Shown in pieces: positions 26,720-35,347 of a stretch of DNA of 64,000 nucleotides. Both the position numbers and the translations under genes were made by a program. Positions within the stretch are counted from its first letter, which is position 1. Each line of letters starts with the position of its first letter. The stretch comes from Flavobacterium album (GTDB lineage: Bacteria; Bacteroidota; Bacteroidia; Flavobacteriales; Flavobacteriaceae): contig NZ_CP029186.1 in assembly GCF_003096035.1 (NCBI RefSeq), positions 1,997,001 to 2,061,000 of the forward strand, written 5' to 3'. The notes below the pieces were generated by a model that worked only from the letters and a program-made list of their open reading frames with translations, did no database searches and was not told the DNA's origin.

Positions 26720-28267
26720 ATGGAAACAGTGGGCAACAAGGTGTCCTGCAATAAAAGAAAATTGGTACTTACCTTTTTCGTCCTGGCAAAATTGCTATTA
26801 CAATTTATTATAGCCAACCCCTATTACGACCTGCATCGTGATGAATATCTTCATCTTGACCAGGGAAAGCATTTAGCCTGGGGCTACCTGTCCGTGCCTC
26901 CTGTCACGTCGTGGATATCATACATAATAGGGCTTTTTGGAGAACCGGAATTGCTGGTGAAGTTTTTTCCTGCCTTGTTTGGTGCCCTTACCATTGTAGT
27001 GGTATGGAAGACCATCGAAGAATTAAAGGGAAACCTGTTTGCCCTGACGCTTGGCGCAGCCTGCATACTGTTTTCGGCACTCTTACGGCTGAATTTCCTT
27101 TATCAGCCCAATTCCCCGGATGTATTGTGCTGGGTGGCTTTTTATTATTTCTCCATTCGGTATATAAATACAGGCAGGCAAAAATGGCTATTGTTTTGTT
27201 CGGTAATATTTGCGTTAGGATTCCTGAACAAGTATAATATCGTTTTTTTGGCCATGGGGCTGCTGCCGGCAGTCCTTATTACAAAACAGCGGGAAATATT
27301 CACCAGGCGCAGCTTTTATATCGCGGTACTTCTTGCTTTTTTAATGATCCTGCCCAATTTGCTTTGGCAGTACAACAATGGTTTCCCTGTATTTTATCAT
27401 CTGCGCCAGCTTGCCGATACACAATTGGCGAATGTCAGCCGGGGTCAGTTCCTTAAAGAGCAGGTAATTTATTTTATCGGATCGCTTCCGGTCATTGCAA
27501 CATCGCTTTATGCTTTATTATTTTACCGGCCATTTAGGAAATACATACTGTTTTTTTGGTCGTTCCTGTCTACTCTCACCATCTTCCTTGTTTTTAAGGC
27601 CAAAGGATATTATGCCATCGGGCTTTATCCCGTATATATAGCATTTGGAGCCGTTTTTTTAGAAAAAGCTTTGAATTCAGGGATAAAAAGGTATTTCAGG
27701 CTTGTATTGATAGCCATCCCTGTGGTGTTAAGCATTTTAATAGCCAACTTCATTATGATTGAAGACCCGGAAGCAGTATTTAAAAACAGGGACGCTTACC
27801 GCGAATTGGGCATGCTGCGGTGGGAGGACGGCAAAGAGCATGAGCTGCCACAGGATTATGCCGATATGCTGGGATGGAAAGAACTCGCGACTAAGGTAGA
27901 TGCAGCATACGGCAGTTTTCCGGCAACTAGCCATACCCTTGTGCTGTGCGACAATTACGGACAGGCCGGCGCCATCAATTATTACAGCAGGAACAGGAAT
28001 ATAAATGCTGTGTCGTTTAATGCCGACTACATTAACTGGTTTGGGCTTGACAGGCCTGTTGATAATGTGATACGTGTAAAAGAATGCAATAACAGTTCGG
28101 GTGAATTGGCCGAAACAAGCCCGTTTTTTGATGCTGCATACAAAGCAGATTCTGTTACCAACCGTTATGCTAGGGAATATCGGACCACGATCTTTGTTTT
28201 CACCGGGCCAAAAATTGATATCAATAAACGATTAAAGGCAGAAATTGAAGAGGAAAAATGGCATTGA
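26720..28267 (+). CDS. Glycosyltransferase family 39/83 (ArnT/PMT-like) membrane protein
   Basis: The 515-residue protein has about ten membrane helices. After the first helix comes DLHRDEYLHLDQGKHLAWGY, with the acidic DE pair used by GT-C polyprenyl-phosphate-sugar transferases, then SVPPVTSWI. The C-terminal 130 residues form a soluble periplasmic domain. It probably transfers a sugar from a lipid carrier to a glycan, lipid or protein outside the inner membrane. It stands alone, without other glycan genes near it, so the acceptor cannot be guessed. Confidence 0.85.
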   Translation: METVGNKVSCNKRKLVLTFFVLAKLLLQFIIANPYYDLHRDEYLHLDQGKHLAWGYLSVPPVTSWISYIIGLFGEPELLVKFFPALFGALTIVVVWKTIEELKGNLFALTLGAACILFSALLRLNFLYQPNSPDVLCWVAFYYFSIRYINTGRQKWLLFCSVIFALGFLNKYNIVFLAMGLLPAVLITKQREIFTRRSFYIAVLLAFLMILPNLLWQYNNGFPVFYHLRQLADTQLANVSRGQFLKEQVIYFIGSLPVIATSLYALLFYRPFRKYILFFWSFLSTLTIFLVFKAKGYYAIGLYPVYIAFGAVFLEKALNSGIKRYFRLVLIAIPVVLSILIANFIMIEDPEAVFKNRDAYRELGMLRWEDGKEHELPQDYADMLGWKELATKVDAAYGSFPATSHTLVLCDNYGQAGAINYYSRNRNINAVSFNADYINWFGLDRPVDNVIRVKECNNSSGELAETSPFFDAAYKADSVTNRYAREYRTTIFVFTGPKIDINKRLKAEIEEEKWH

Positions 28268-28356
28268 TCCCATATAGGCGAAAATAATGATAAACTTTTG
28301 CAAAGGCTTGCCTGTTTAGCCCCTTTCTCATTATTTTTACAGCCTAAACAATCTTT

Positions 28357-29241
28357 ATGGCTTCAGGTTTTTTTGCGATCTTGGATGATATAGCGGCATT
28401 GATGGACGACGTTGCGATGAGCAGCAAGATCGCTACACAAAAAACGGCAGGTATCCTGGGTGACGACCTTGCAGTAAATGCGGAAAAAGCAACAGGTTTC
28501 CTTGCTTCGAGGGAATTGCCCGTACTGTGGGCCATTACCAAAGGTTCACTGCTTAATAAAGCGATTATCCTGCCTGTTGTTTTCCTGTTGAGTTATTTTG
28601 TACCGGTTGCGATTACCTATATCCTGATCCTGGGAGGCTTTTACCTGGCGTATGAAGGTGTGGAGAAGATCGTGGAATTCCTTTTTCACCGCAAGCATCA
28701 CAAAGAAGCGGCAGCTGATGTTGCCCTGGAATCTGCTGTGGTACAGGAAGAATCGCTTGAAGAAGAAAAAACAAAGGTCAGGTCAGCCATTACGACCGAT
28801 TTTATACTCTCCGTAGAAATAGTGATTATTGCCCTGAGCACCGTTCGGGATAAGGATCTCACTACACAGATCATAACGGTTTCTATCGTAGCCATATTGG
28901 CCACAATAGGTGTTTACGGGATAGTGGCGCTTATTGTACGTATGGACGATGCAGGGTATAACCTGATGAGGCGAAGCAATAATAAGGGGTTCATATCTAA
29001 AGTCGGGCAGCTGTTGGTTTACCTGCTGCCCCTTGTAATAAAGTTTTTGGCTGTTGTAGGTACAATTGCCTTACTATTGGTATCGGGAGGGATATTTGTA
29101 CACAATATCGATTACTTCCATCACCTCTTGCCTGAGCTGCCCGATATGCTAAAAGAATTTACCATAGGCCTTGTTGCGGGTATAGCTGCTGTTATTGTAA
29201 TTACGGGGGTGAAGAAAGTTGTGGGGGTATTCAGGAAATAG
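28357..29241 (+). CDS. DUF808 family membrane protein
   Basis: The 294-residue protein begins MASGFFAILDDIAALMDDVA and continues QKTAGILGDDLAVNAEKATGF, the diagnostic N-terminus of DUF808 (E. coli YedI). It has six to seven membrane helices. There is a variable polar loop (115-145, rich in Glu) after the third helix. Function unknown. Confidence 0.9.
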   Translation: MASGFFAILDDIAALMDDVAMSSKIATQKTAGILGDDLAVNAEKATGFLASRELPVLWAITKGSLLNKAIILPVVFLLSYFVPVAITYILILGGFYLAYEGVEKIVEFLFHRKHHKEAAADVALESAVVQEESLEEEKTKVRSAITTDFILSVEIVIIALSTVRDKDLTTQIITVSIVAILATIGVYGIVALIVRMDDAGYNLMRRSNNKGFISKVGQLLVYLLPLVIKFLAVVGTIALLLVSGGIFVHNIDYFHHLLPELPDMLKEFTIGLVAGIAAVIVITGVKKVVGVFRK

Positions 29242-29309
29242 GTGTTAAGTAATGAACCAGGTATTGCGTGCTACATACCAGGCGTAATTATACCTGTTTT
29301 TCTAAATCG

Positions 29310-29639
29310 TTACCACGTAAATCTTGAATATTCTACCCTATTGGCATCCATAAATTTTCCAAATTTGGTAAATGCATCGTAAACCGAAAATTGTTCCCTG
29401 ATCGCTTCAAGCAGGGCAATGCGGCTATTACCCAAAATCCCGAATGCGGTATACAGCTTTGCAAATTCACCCGGCTGTATGGTGTAGCAGTATTCGTAGT
29501 CGTCGTTGCCTTTCAGCTCTTCCACCAGCGCGCCAAAGTCATAGCCATCAAACCGCAGCAACCCTTCTTTATCAAAATACATTTTTATCGATATGGTTAT
29601 ACCGGGCCGTTTTTCGTAGTAGAGGCTTACTTCTTCCAA
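29310..29639 (-). CDS. Hypothetical protein with uncertain non-ATG start
   Basis: The open frame continues upstream through a terminator and into tRNA-Pro, so its long form is false. After the terminator no in-frame ATG occurs before residue MYFDKEGLL. A TTG at 29639 gives 109 residues beginning MEEVSLYYEKRPGIT and is my best guess. The C-terminal part is acidic and well-formed (DYEYCYTIQPGEFAKLYTAFG; AIREQFSVYDAFTKFGKF). Family unknown; cytosolic. Confidence 0.5.
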   Translation of the reverse strand: MEEVSLYYEKRPGITISIKMYFDKEGLLRFDGYDFGALVEELKGNDDYEYCYTIQPGEFAKLYTAFGILGNSRIALLEAIREQFSVYDAFTKFGKFMDANRVEYSRFTW

Positions 29640-29699
29640 AGGGTATGATTTATGTAAATATAAGGTTTGTTGTTTTATTGAAGCATTATAGTATTGGAA

Positions 29700-29731
29700 T
29701 AAAAAAATCCCTCCTGTTGTGCAGGAAGGAT
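29700..29731 (-). terminator. Intrinsic terminator of tRNA-Pro
   Basis: On the minus strand ATCCTTCCTG pairs with CAGGAGGGAT (one G-U) around a 5-nt loop and is followed by seven Ts, just 3' of the tRNA. Confidence 0.8.
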
Positions 29732-29737
29732 CTGTTG

Positions 29738-29811
29738 TCGGGATGACTGGATTCGAACCAGCGACCCCTGGCACCCCATGCCAGTACGCTACCAGGCTGC
29801 GCTACATCCCG
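29738..29811 (-). tRNA. tRNA-Pro (anticodon GGG)
   Basis: On the minus strand the 7-bp acceptor stem CGGGATG/CATCCCG encloses a D arm (GCGCAGCCTGGTAGCG), an anticodon stem CTGGC/GCCAG with loop ATGGGGT (anticodon GGG), and the T arm with GGTTCGAATCC. The discriminator base is A. CCA is not encoded. Confidence 0.97.
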
Positions 29812-30014
29812 AATGGTTGGAAAGAAAATACCTGCAAATATATCGACTTGGCTAAAAAATAAAATACAGGATCCTATTTTCCGGATGGTACAGTGATATT
29901 CTAAATTCCGGCTTTGTCTGAATTAACAATTTTTTGCAATATGATTGTGATTATACTTTTTACTTTATATAATAAGAAGACGTAACTTTAAACAGATTAA
30001 CTGTAAAGCATACT

Positions 30015-31976
30015 ATGGATACAGAAGAACACAACCACGGAAACGTTCCGGGTAAAGAGCACGGAGCTCATGACCACGATCACGATCACAGCGTTTTGGA
30101 TACCGCCGGGCACACGGAAAATGAAAGCTGGGTAAGCCACTGGCCGCTGTTTACTGCTTTTGTCATACTTTTTGTGATGCTTACCCTGGAATACGGATTT
30201 GATTATAAGCCGCCATTCCCGTTTGATCTTGCTATTTTCTCCGTAGCGTTCTTACTTGCCGGGTATAATGTTTTGTTTATGGCATGGAAAAAAGCAAGGC
30301 GTTTTGATTTCTTCAACGAATTTTTCCTGATGAGCACAGCAACAATAGGCGCCTTCAGCATCGGTTCTTATAGCGAAGGCGTAGCAGTGATGGTTTTTTA
30401 TTCGATAGGCGAGTGGTTCCAGGATGCTGCGGTGGACAGGGCTAAAAGAAGCATTAAGGCCTTACTGGATATCAGGCCCGATAAGGTTACCGTCATAAGG
30501 GACGGGCAGGATATCATTACCGATCCTAAGGAAATAAATATCGATGAGGTTATACGGGTTAAGGCAGGTGAAAAAGTAGCGCTGGATGGAGTGCTCGTCT
30601 CTGATGCCGGGACTTTTAATACTGCAGCGCTTACCGGCGAGAGTGTGCCCGATACGAAGCGAAAAGGCGAGGCGGTTTTTGCAGGCATGATCAATCTGGA
30701 TAAGGTTTCCGAAATACAGGTAACATCACTCTTCAGGGACAGTAAGCTCAGCAGGATATTGGAGATGGTGCAGGACGCTACTGCGCGAAAGTCGCAAACG
30801 CAGCTTTTCATAAGCCGTTTTGCCAGGATCTACACACCCATAGTATTTGCCCTGGCCTTGCTGGTTTGTTTCGTCCCGTATTTTTTCAGTGATTCCTATG
30901 ATTTTCATCAATGGTTCTACCGGGCGTTGGTATTCCTGGTCATAAGCTGCCCATGTGCACTGGTAGTCTCTATTCCGTTGGGCTATTTTGGCGGCATTGG
31001 CCTTGCTTCAAGGAACGGTATCCTTTTTAAAGGTTCTAATTTTTTAGATGTAATGACCGATGTTACGGTAGTTGTTATGGACAAAACCGGAACACTTACC
31101 AAAGGTGTCTTTAAGGTGCAGGACGTTATAGCCGCTGAAGGAACAGATAAAGCGGAACTCGTTAAGCATGCCGCTGCTCTCGAAATGAATTCGACGCATC
31201 CTATTGCAAAAGCTGTGGTAAGCTATGCAGGTGCATCGGCATCGAAAGCGGAGAGCGTTGAAGAAATTTCCGGGCACGGCATGACAGGTAAAGTAGAAGG
31301 TAAAAATATCCATGCCGGAAATTCAAAGCTTCTGAAAAAATACAATATTCCTTATCCTGAGGAAGTAGACAGCCTTGTTGAAACTATAGTTGTGGTAGCT
31401 ATTGACGGAAAATATGCAGGTTACATAACGATTGCAGATGAAATAAAAGAAGATGCGGCGGATGCTATCGGGCAAATGCACAGCCTTGGCATAAAAACCG
31501 TAATGTTATCCGGAGATAAGCAGGCCGTAGTAGATAAGGTTGCTAAAAAACTGGGTATCGATACCGCTTACGGCAACCTGCTACCGGAAGGAAAAGTGGA
31601 CAAGGTACAGGCGCTTAAAGATGCAGGCAACCATATTGCTTTTGTGGGCGATGGTGTAAATGATGCGCCCGTGGTGGCATTAGCAGATGCCGGTATAGCA
31701 ATGGGAGGCCTGGGAAGCGATGCAACCATTGAGACAGCTGATATCGTAATTCAAAACGACCAACCTTCCACGATCATAGCTGCGATCAAAGTAGGCAGGA
31801 TCACAAAACGCGTGGTATGGCAAAATATAACCATAGCTATGGTGGTAAAGGTAATCGTGTTAGCGCTTGGTGCAGGCGGTGTTGCCAATCTTTGGGAGGC
31901 TGTTGTTGCTGACGTGGGAGTAGCGCTCCTGGCCATACTGAATGCGGTGAGGATACAGAAAATGAAATTAAAATAA
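30015..31976 (+). CDS. Heavy-metal translocating P-type ATPase (probable Zn/Cd type)
   Basis: The 653-residue protein exports metal ions using ATP. The motifs are the CPC metal site (ISCPCALVVSIPLG), the phosphorylation site DKTGTLTKG, the HP motif (NSTHPIAK) and GDGVNDAPVVALADAG. The last helix ends DVGVALLAILNAVR, with the aspartate typical of Zn/Cd/Pb (P1B-2) pumps. The usual N-terminal HMA domain with CxxC is missing and is replaced by a His/Asp-rich tail (HDHDHDHS, about residues 8-27). It is the only metal gene in sight. A TAACTTTA box lies about 33 bp upstream. Confidence 0.93.
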   Translation: MDTEEHNHGNVPGKEHGAHDHDHDHSVLDTAGHTENESWVSHWPLFTAFVILFVMLTLEYGFDYKPPFPFDLAIFSVAFLLAGYNVLFMAWKKARRFDFFNEFFLMSTATIGAFSIGSYSEGVAVMVFYSIGEWFQDAAVDRAKRSIKALLDIRPDKVTVIRDGQDIITDPKEINIDEVIRVKAGEKVALDGVLVSDAGTFNTAALTGESVPDTKRKGEAVFAGMINLDKVSEIQVTSLFRDSKLSRILEMVQDATARKSQTQLFISRFARIYTPIVFALALLVCFVPYFFSDSYDFHQWFYRALVFLVISCPCALVVSIPLGYFGGIGLASRNGILFKGSNFLDVMTDVTVVVMDKTGTLTKGVFKVQDVIAAEGTDKAELVKHAAALEMNSTHPIAKAVVSYAGASASKAESVEEISGHGMTGKVEGKNIHAGNSKLLKKYNIPYPEEVDSLVETIVVVAIDGKYAGYITIADEIKEDAADAIGQMHSLGIKTVMLSGDKQAVVDKVAKKLGIDTAYGNLLPEGKVDKVQALKDAGNHIAFVGDGVNDAPVVALADAGIAMGGLGSDATIETADIVIQNDQPSTIIAAIKVGRITKRVVWQNITIAMVVKVIVLALGAGGVANLWEAVVADVGVALLAILNAVRIQKMKLK

Positions 31977-32003
31977 GCAATTACCGCACGGCCATGCATG
32001 TAA

Positions 32004-32011
32004 TAAATTTG
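32004..32011 (+). promoter_or_regulatory. -7 promoter box of the CocE/NonD hydrolase gene
   Basis: TAAATTTG is a perfect TAnnTTTG match, 37 nt before the ATG, with TTA at about -33. Confidence 0.5.
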
Positions 32012-32048
32012 GCAGCCATGCGTTTGAATGGCATAAACCAACTGCCCC

Positions 32049-33761
32049 ATGGCCAAATATTACCTGTTCCTAATTTGTACTTTCATTTTCATCTCTGCCT
32101 TTGCACAGGCTCCGGACATAGCAAAGGACAATACTATAGAATATGCCCGGATCCCGCTGCCAGATGGTGACTCCCTTTCTGCGGTCATTGTTATCAGTAA
32201 AACTGCAAATAATCCACTTCCGGCGATACTTATGTATAGCATATATGCTTCAGAAAAAAACGATTTGGCCAGGGCTGCAATCGCTGCAAATATGGGATAT
32301 GCAGGTGTTGTTGTGAATACACGCGGGATGAACAAAAGCAAAAGTTCAGTTGAGCCGTTTAAACATGATGCCGAAGATGCATGGCACATGCTGGACTGGA
32401 TAAGCAAACAGAAATGGTGTGACGGGCAAATAGGAATGTATGGCGGCAGCTACGTGGGCTTCAGCCAGTGGGCGGCGGCTAAAAGCGGGCATCCTGCACT
32501 TAAGACAATTGTACCCCAGGCGGCAGTAGGTGTCGGTATCGATTTTCCGGCGCACAACGGTATCTTTTCGGTGTATTCGCTTAAGTGGCTCAACAACATT
32601 ATGGACGCGAAAATGTATGAGGCTAAAAATTTCGGGGGAAAAAGCCTCCATAAAGCTATAGACCGATGGGCGGGCAAAGGGCTGGCCTTCCGTGTAATAG
32701 ATTCGCTGGCCGAAGGTCCGAACAATGTGTATCGTGAATGGCTGGGGAATCCGTCTTATAACGGGTACTGGCAAAAGATGGTGCCGTATAAAGAAGAGTT
32801 TGCGGCCATCAACATCCCTGTCCTTACTACAACAGGTTATTATGATGCCGACCAGCTGGGAGCATTATATTATTACAAAGAACATTTGAAATATAATCCT
32901 TCTGCGGAGCATTATCTCATCATGGGGCCGTATGATCATTTCGGCGCACAGGGCATGCAAGGTGAAAAGGTGCTTAATTACCCATTGCCTGAAAAGGCGC
33001 GCCTGAACTTTTACAAGGTCATTTTTCAGTGGTTCGACTATGTGCTGAAGGGAAAAGACAAGCCTGATGTGCTCAAAGATAAAGTCAACTATCAGGTGAT
33101 GGGCACCGAAGAATGGAGGTCGGCGCCCTCACTGGAACAAATGGGAACTGCAACGCTTAAATTTTATCTCAGCAATGAAAAAGCCGGTATAGCCTACAGG
33201 CTTGCTACAAGCCCTCCTGCCGCAACAGGTGGTACAACGCAGAAGATCGACTTTAAAAATAACTCTGAATACGGGAGAAGCATTTACAACAATGAGATCG
33301 TGACAAGGAAGCTAAGGCCCGGCGGCATCCAATTTGTATCTGAACCATTGGCAGAAGGACTTATTATTAATGGGAACATGAGAGGTGAGCTTCATGCCAT
33401 TGTCAACAAAAAAGATATGGATATAGTAATGGAGCTGTTTGAGCTTACTTCCGGCGGCGATTTTATCAGCCTCTCGCATTTTCTGGGAAGGGCGAGCTAT
33501 ACCAAAGACAGGGCCACACGACATCTGCTTATCCCGGGCGCTACTGAAACCATCCCTTTTGAGAACTCTTACCTGATCTCTAAAAAAATCAACGCCGGCA
33601 GCCGCCTTGTGGTTGTCCTGGGCATAAACAAAAACCAAAATTCGCAGGTAAATTATGGCACCGGCAAAGATGTAAGCGATGAAACCAGGGAAGATGCGAA
33701 AGAGCCGCTCGAGGTGCAATGGCTGAACAGCAGCATTATCAGCATACCCGTATTACCATAG
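32049..33761 (+). CDS. CocE/NonD family hydrolase (S15 peptidase-like)
   Basis: The 570-residue protein has a signal peptide (FISAFAQ) and an alpha/beta-hydrolase domain. The nucleophile elbow MYGGSYVGFSQW carries the serine near residue 136. Asp and His are in YDADQLG / GPYDHFGAQG. A C-terminal jelly-roll domain (about 370-570) is present. Family members cleave acyl-peptide, ester or beta-lactam bonds (X-Pro dipeptidyl peptidase, cocaine esterase, glutaryl acylase). The real substrate is unknown; periplasmic or secreted. Confidence 0.9.
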   Translation: MAKYYLFLICTFIFISAFAQAPDIAKDNTIEYARIPLPDGDSLSAVIVISKTANNPLPAILMYSIYASEKNDLARAAIAANMGYAGVVVNTRGMNKSKSSVEPFKHDAEDAWHMLDWISKQKWCDGQIGMYGGSYVGFSQWAAAKSGHPALKTIVPQAAVGVGIDFPAHNGIFSVYSLKWLNNIMDAKMYEAKNFGGKSLHKAIDRWAGKGLAFRVIDSLAEGPNNVYREWLGNPSYNGYWQKMVPYKEEFAAINIPVLTTTGYYDADQLGALYYYKEHLKYNPSAEHYLIMGPYDHFGAQGMQGEKVLNYPLPEKARLNFYKVIFQWFDYVLKGKDKPDVLKDKVNYQVMGTEEWRSAPSLEQMGTATLKFYLSNEKAGIAYRLATSPPAATGGTTQKIDFKNNSEYGRSIYNNEIVTRKLRPGGIQFVSEPLAEGLIINGNMRGELHAIVNKKDMDIVMELFELTSGGDFISLSHFLGRASYTKDRATRHLLIPGATETIPFENSYLISKKINAGSRLVVVLGINKNQNSQVNYGTGKDVSDETREDAKEPLEVQWLNSSIISIPVLP

Positions 33762-33779
33762 GTTATCAGTTAATTGCCT

Positions 33780-34415
33780 TTACTCTGCGCTGTCGATTCT
33801 GTATATGTCAACAATGTTTCTTGTAATAGCATTGAAGTCAATAGCCAGGTCTACCAGATTTCCCGTATGGATATCGAATATCCAGCCATGTACGGTAAGC
33901 CCCCGTTCGGCGATAGCCTTTTGCACTTCGGCTGTCTTGATCACATTGATGCATTGTTCCTGTACGTTGAGCTCGGCAAGGCGTTCGTAGCGGCGGGTTT
34001 CGTCGGCAATTCCCATAAGTTCCTTGCGATGCAGGCGGTACACGTCCCTGATGTTGCGAAGCCACGGATTGAGTATGCCAAGGTCGGTATTCTGCATGGC
34101 GGCGAGGATACCCCCACAGCCATAATGCCCGCACACCACCACATGGCCTACTTTGAGCACGCTCACGGCATAATTGATAACCGACATGACGTTGAGGTCG
34201 GTATTCGGGACAACATTGGCGATGTTCCGGTGTACGAACACTTCGCCCGGCTGAAGGCCCATCACCTCTTCGGCTGTAACGCGGCTGTCGGAACACCCAA
34301 TATACAGTATGGCAGGGGATTGTCCCTGAGACAGTTTGTTAAAATAGCTTTTGTCGTTTTCAAGCTGCAGGGATACCCACGCTTTATTATTTTCAAAAAT
34401 TTTTTTGATGTCCAT
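33780..34415 (-). CDS. can: Beta-class carbonic anhydrase
   Basis: From the ATG at 34415 (MDIKKIFENNKAWVS) it has 211 residues. The zinc-site motifs CSDSRV and HYGCGG supply Cys, Asp, His and Cys, as in E. coli Can. It interconverts CO2 and bicarbonate in the cytoplasm. It is transcribed divergently from the zinc-ribbon gene at 34475 with only about 60 bp between starts. Confidence 0.95.
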   Translation of the reverse strand: MDIKKIFENNKAWVSLQLENDKSYFNKLSQGQSPAILYIGCSDSRVTAEEVMGLQPGEVFVHRNIANVVPNTDLNVMSVINYAVSVLKVGHVVVCGHYGCGGILAAMQNTDLGILNPWLRNIRDVYRLHRKELMGIADETRRYERLAELNVQEQCINVIKTAEVQKAIAERGLTVHGWIFDIHTGNLVDLAIDFNAITRNIVDIYRIDSAE

Positions 34416-34433
34416 TCCGGTACTATTTACTCC

Positions 34434-34453
34434 CAAAAATAATAATATATTTG
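34434..34453. promoter_or_regulatory. Overlapping divergent -7 boxes between can and the zinc-ribbon gene
   Basis: Plus strand TATATTTG (34446-34453) points to the gene at 34475. Minus strand TATTTTTG (34441-34434) points to can. Both match TAnnTTTG and lie only 4 bp apart, so the two promoters would compete. Confidence 0.45.
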
Positions 34454-34474
34454 GAGCACCGCAATTAATGAAAC

Positions 34475-35293
34475 GTGAATTATATAATTGGGACTAATTC
34501 CACCAAAACAGACGTATTCCCAATGCAGAATGTGCCGTGCCCTGCCTGTGACAGCCAAAGTTCCCTTACGGCTGTAAGGCATGCCAGGTACTTCCATATC
34601 CTGAGTATCCCATTTTTTCCGTTAGGCCATTTTGCAACAGTCATCTGCTCCAAATGCCAGAAGACATTTACCGATAACCAATTTACAGGCCCCATGCACA
34701 TGATCCTCACAGAGCGGGAGATCATATTCAAAAACAGGTGGCCGGCGTGGCACTTTCTTGGTGTTTTTGTGGTGGGTGCATTCTTTTTCTTCGTAACCTG
34801 TACTATCAATTTCATTGAAAATGTAAAAAAGGGCGGTAATGCAAAAGTGAAAGAAAATGACCTGTATGCCACCAGATATGAAAGGGATGTAAAGCAGCTG
34901 ACCAATCGCCCGGATAAAGAAGCCGACTCCATTGCCTGCAGGATAAAGCAGTATGTAGATGCTAATGTGACGGATGAACTGGACAGGTTTAATTTTAAAT
35001 ATTTTACACGGGTAAAAGACGGAAGGATACTTGTGCTGATGAAAGTAGACGATCTGGATAAAGTTTCCGATGAAGGCAGGAAGGAGTTTATATCATTGAT
35101 CGAGGACGCGCTGTATGAATCAGATTATACTGCTGATAAAGGCGCTTACATAGGGATATTAGATGACTTTGATACCGAATTGGTAAGCACGCCGACCTAC
35201 GAATTTACCAGGGCAAAGCCCGATCCTGAAACGGAATTGTATGAATTTTACAGGGACGAGATCGATACTATAATTAAGGATACGATTCAATAA
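34475..35293 (+). CDS. Zinc-ribbon membrane protein
   Basis: The 272-residue protein has an N-terminal zinc ribbon (CPAC at about 22-25 and CSKC at about 58-61), one membrane helix (about 88-110), then an acidic soluble domain that I do not recognise. The ribbon type resembles zinc-ribbon domains on membrane anchored regulators. The ribbon should lie in the cytoplasm with the rest outside, or the reverse. Possible linkage to the divergent zinc enzyme carbonic anhydrase is only positional. Confidence 0.75.
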   Translation: MNYIIGTNSTKTDVFPMQNVPCPACDSQSSLTAVRHARYFHILSIPFFPLGHFATVICSKCQKTFTDNQFTGPMHMILTEREIIFKNRWPAWHFLGVFVVGAFFFFVTCTINFIENVKKGGNAKVKENDLYATRYERDVKQLTNRPDKEADSIACRIKQYVDANVTDELDRFNFKYFTRVKDGRILVLMKVDDLDKVSDEGRKEFISLIEDALYESDYTADKGAYIGILDDFDTELVSTPTYEFTRAKPDPETELYEFYRDEIDTIIKDTIQ

Positions 35294-35347
35294 AAAAACG
35301 AAATTGAACTGCTAATTTTGGTACATGCCCAATGGAGGTTCAAAGCA

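Noticed and set aside
29640..29774. ORF reading through tRNA-Pro
   Set aside because: The region is the tRNA and its terminator in the same strand, so it cannot be part of the protein.
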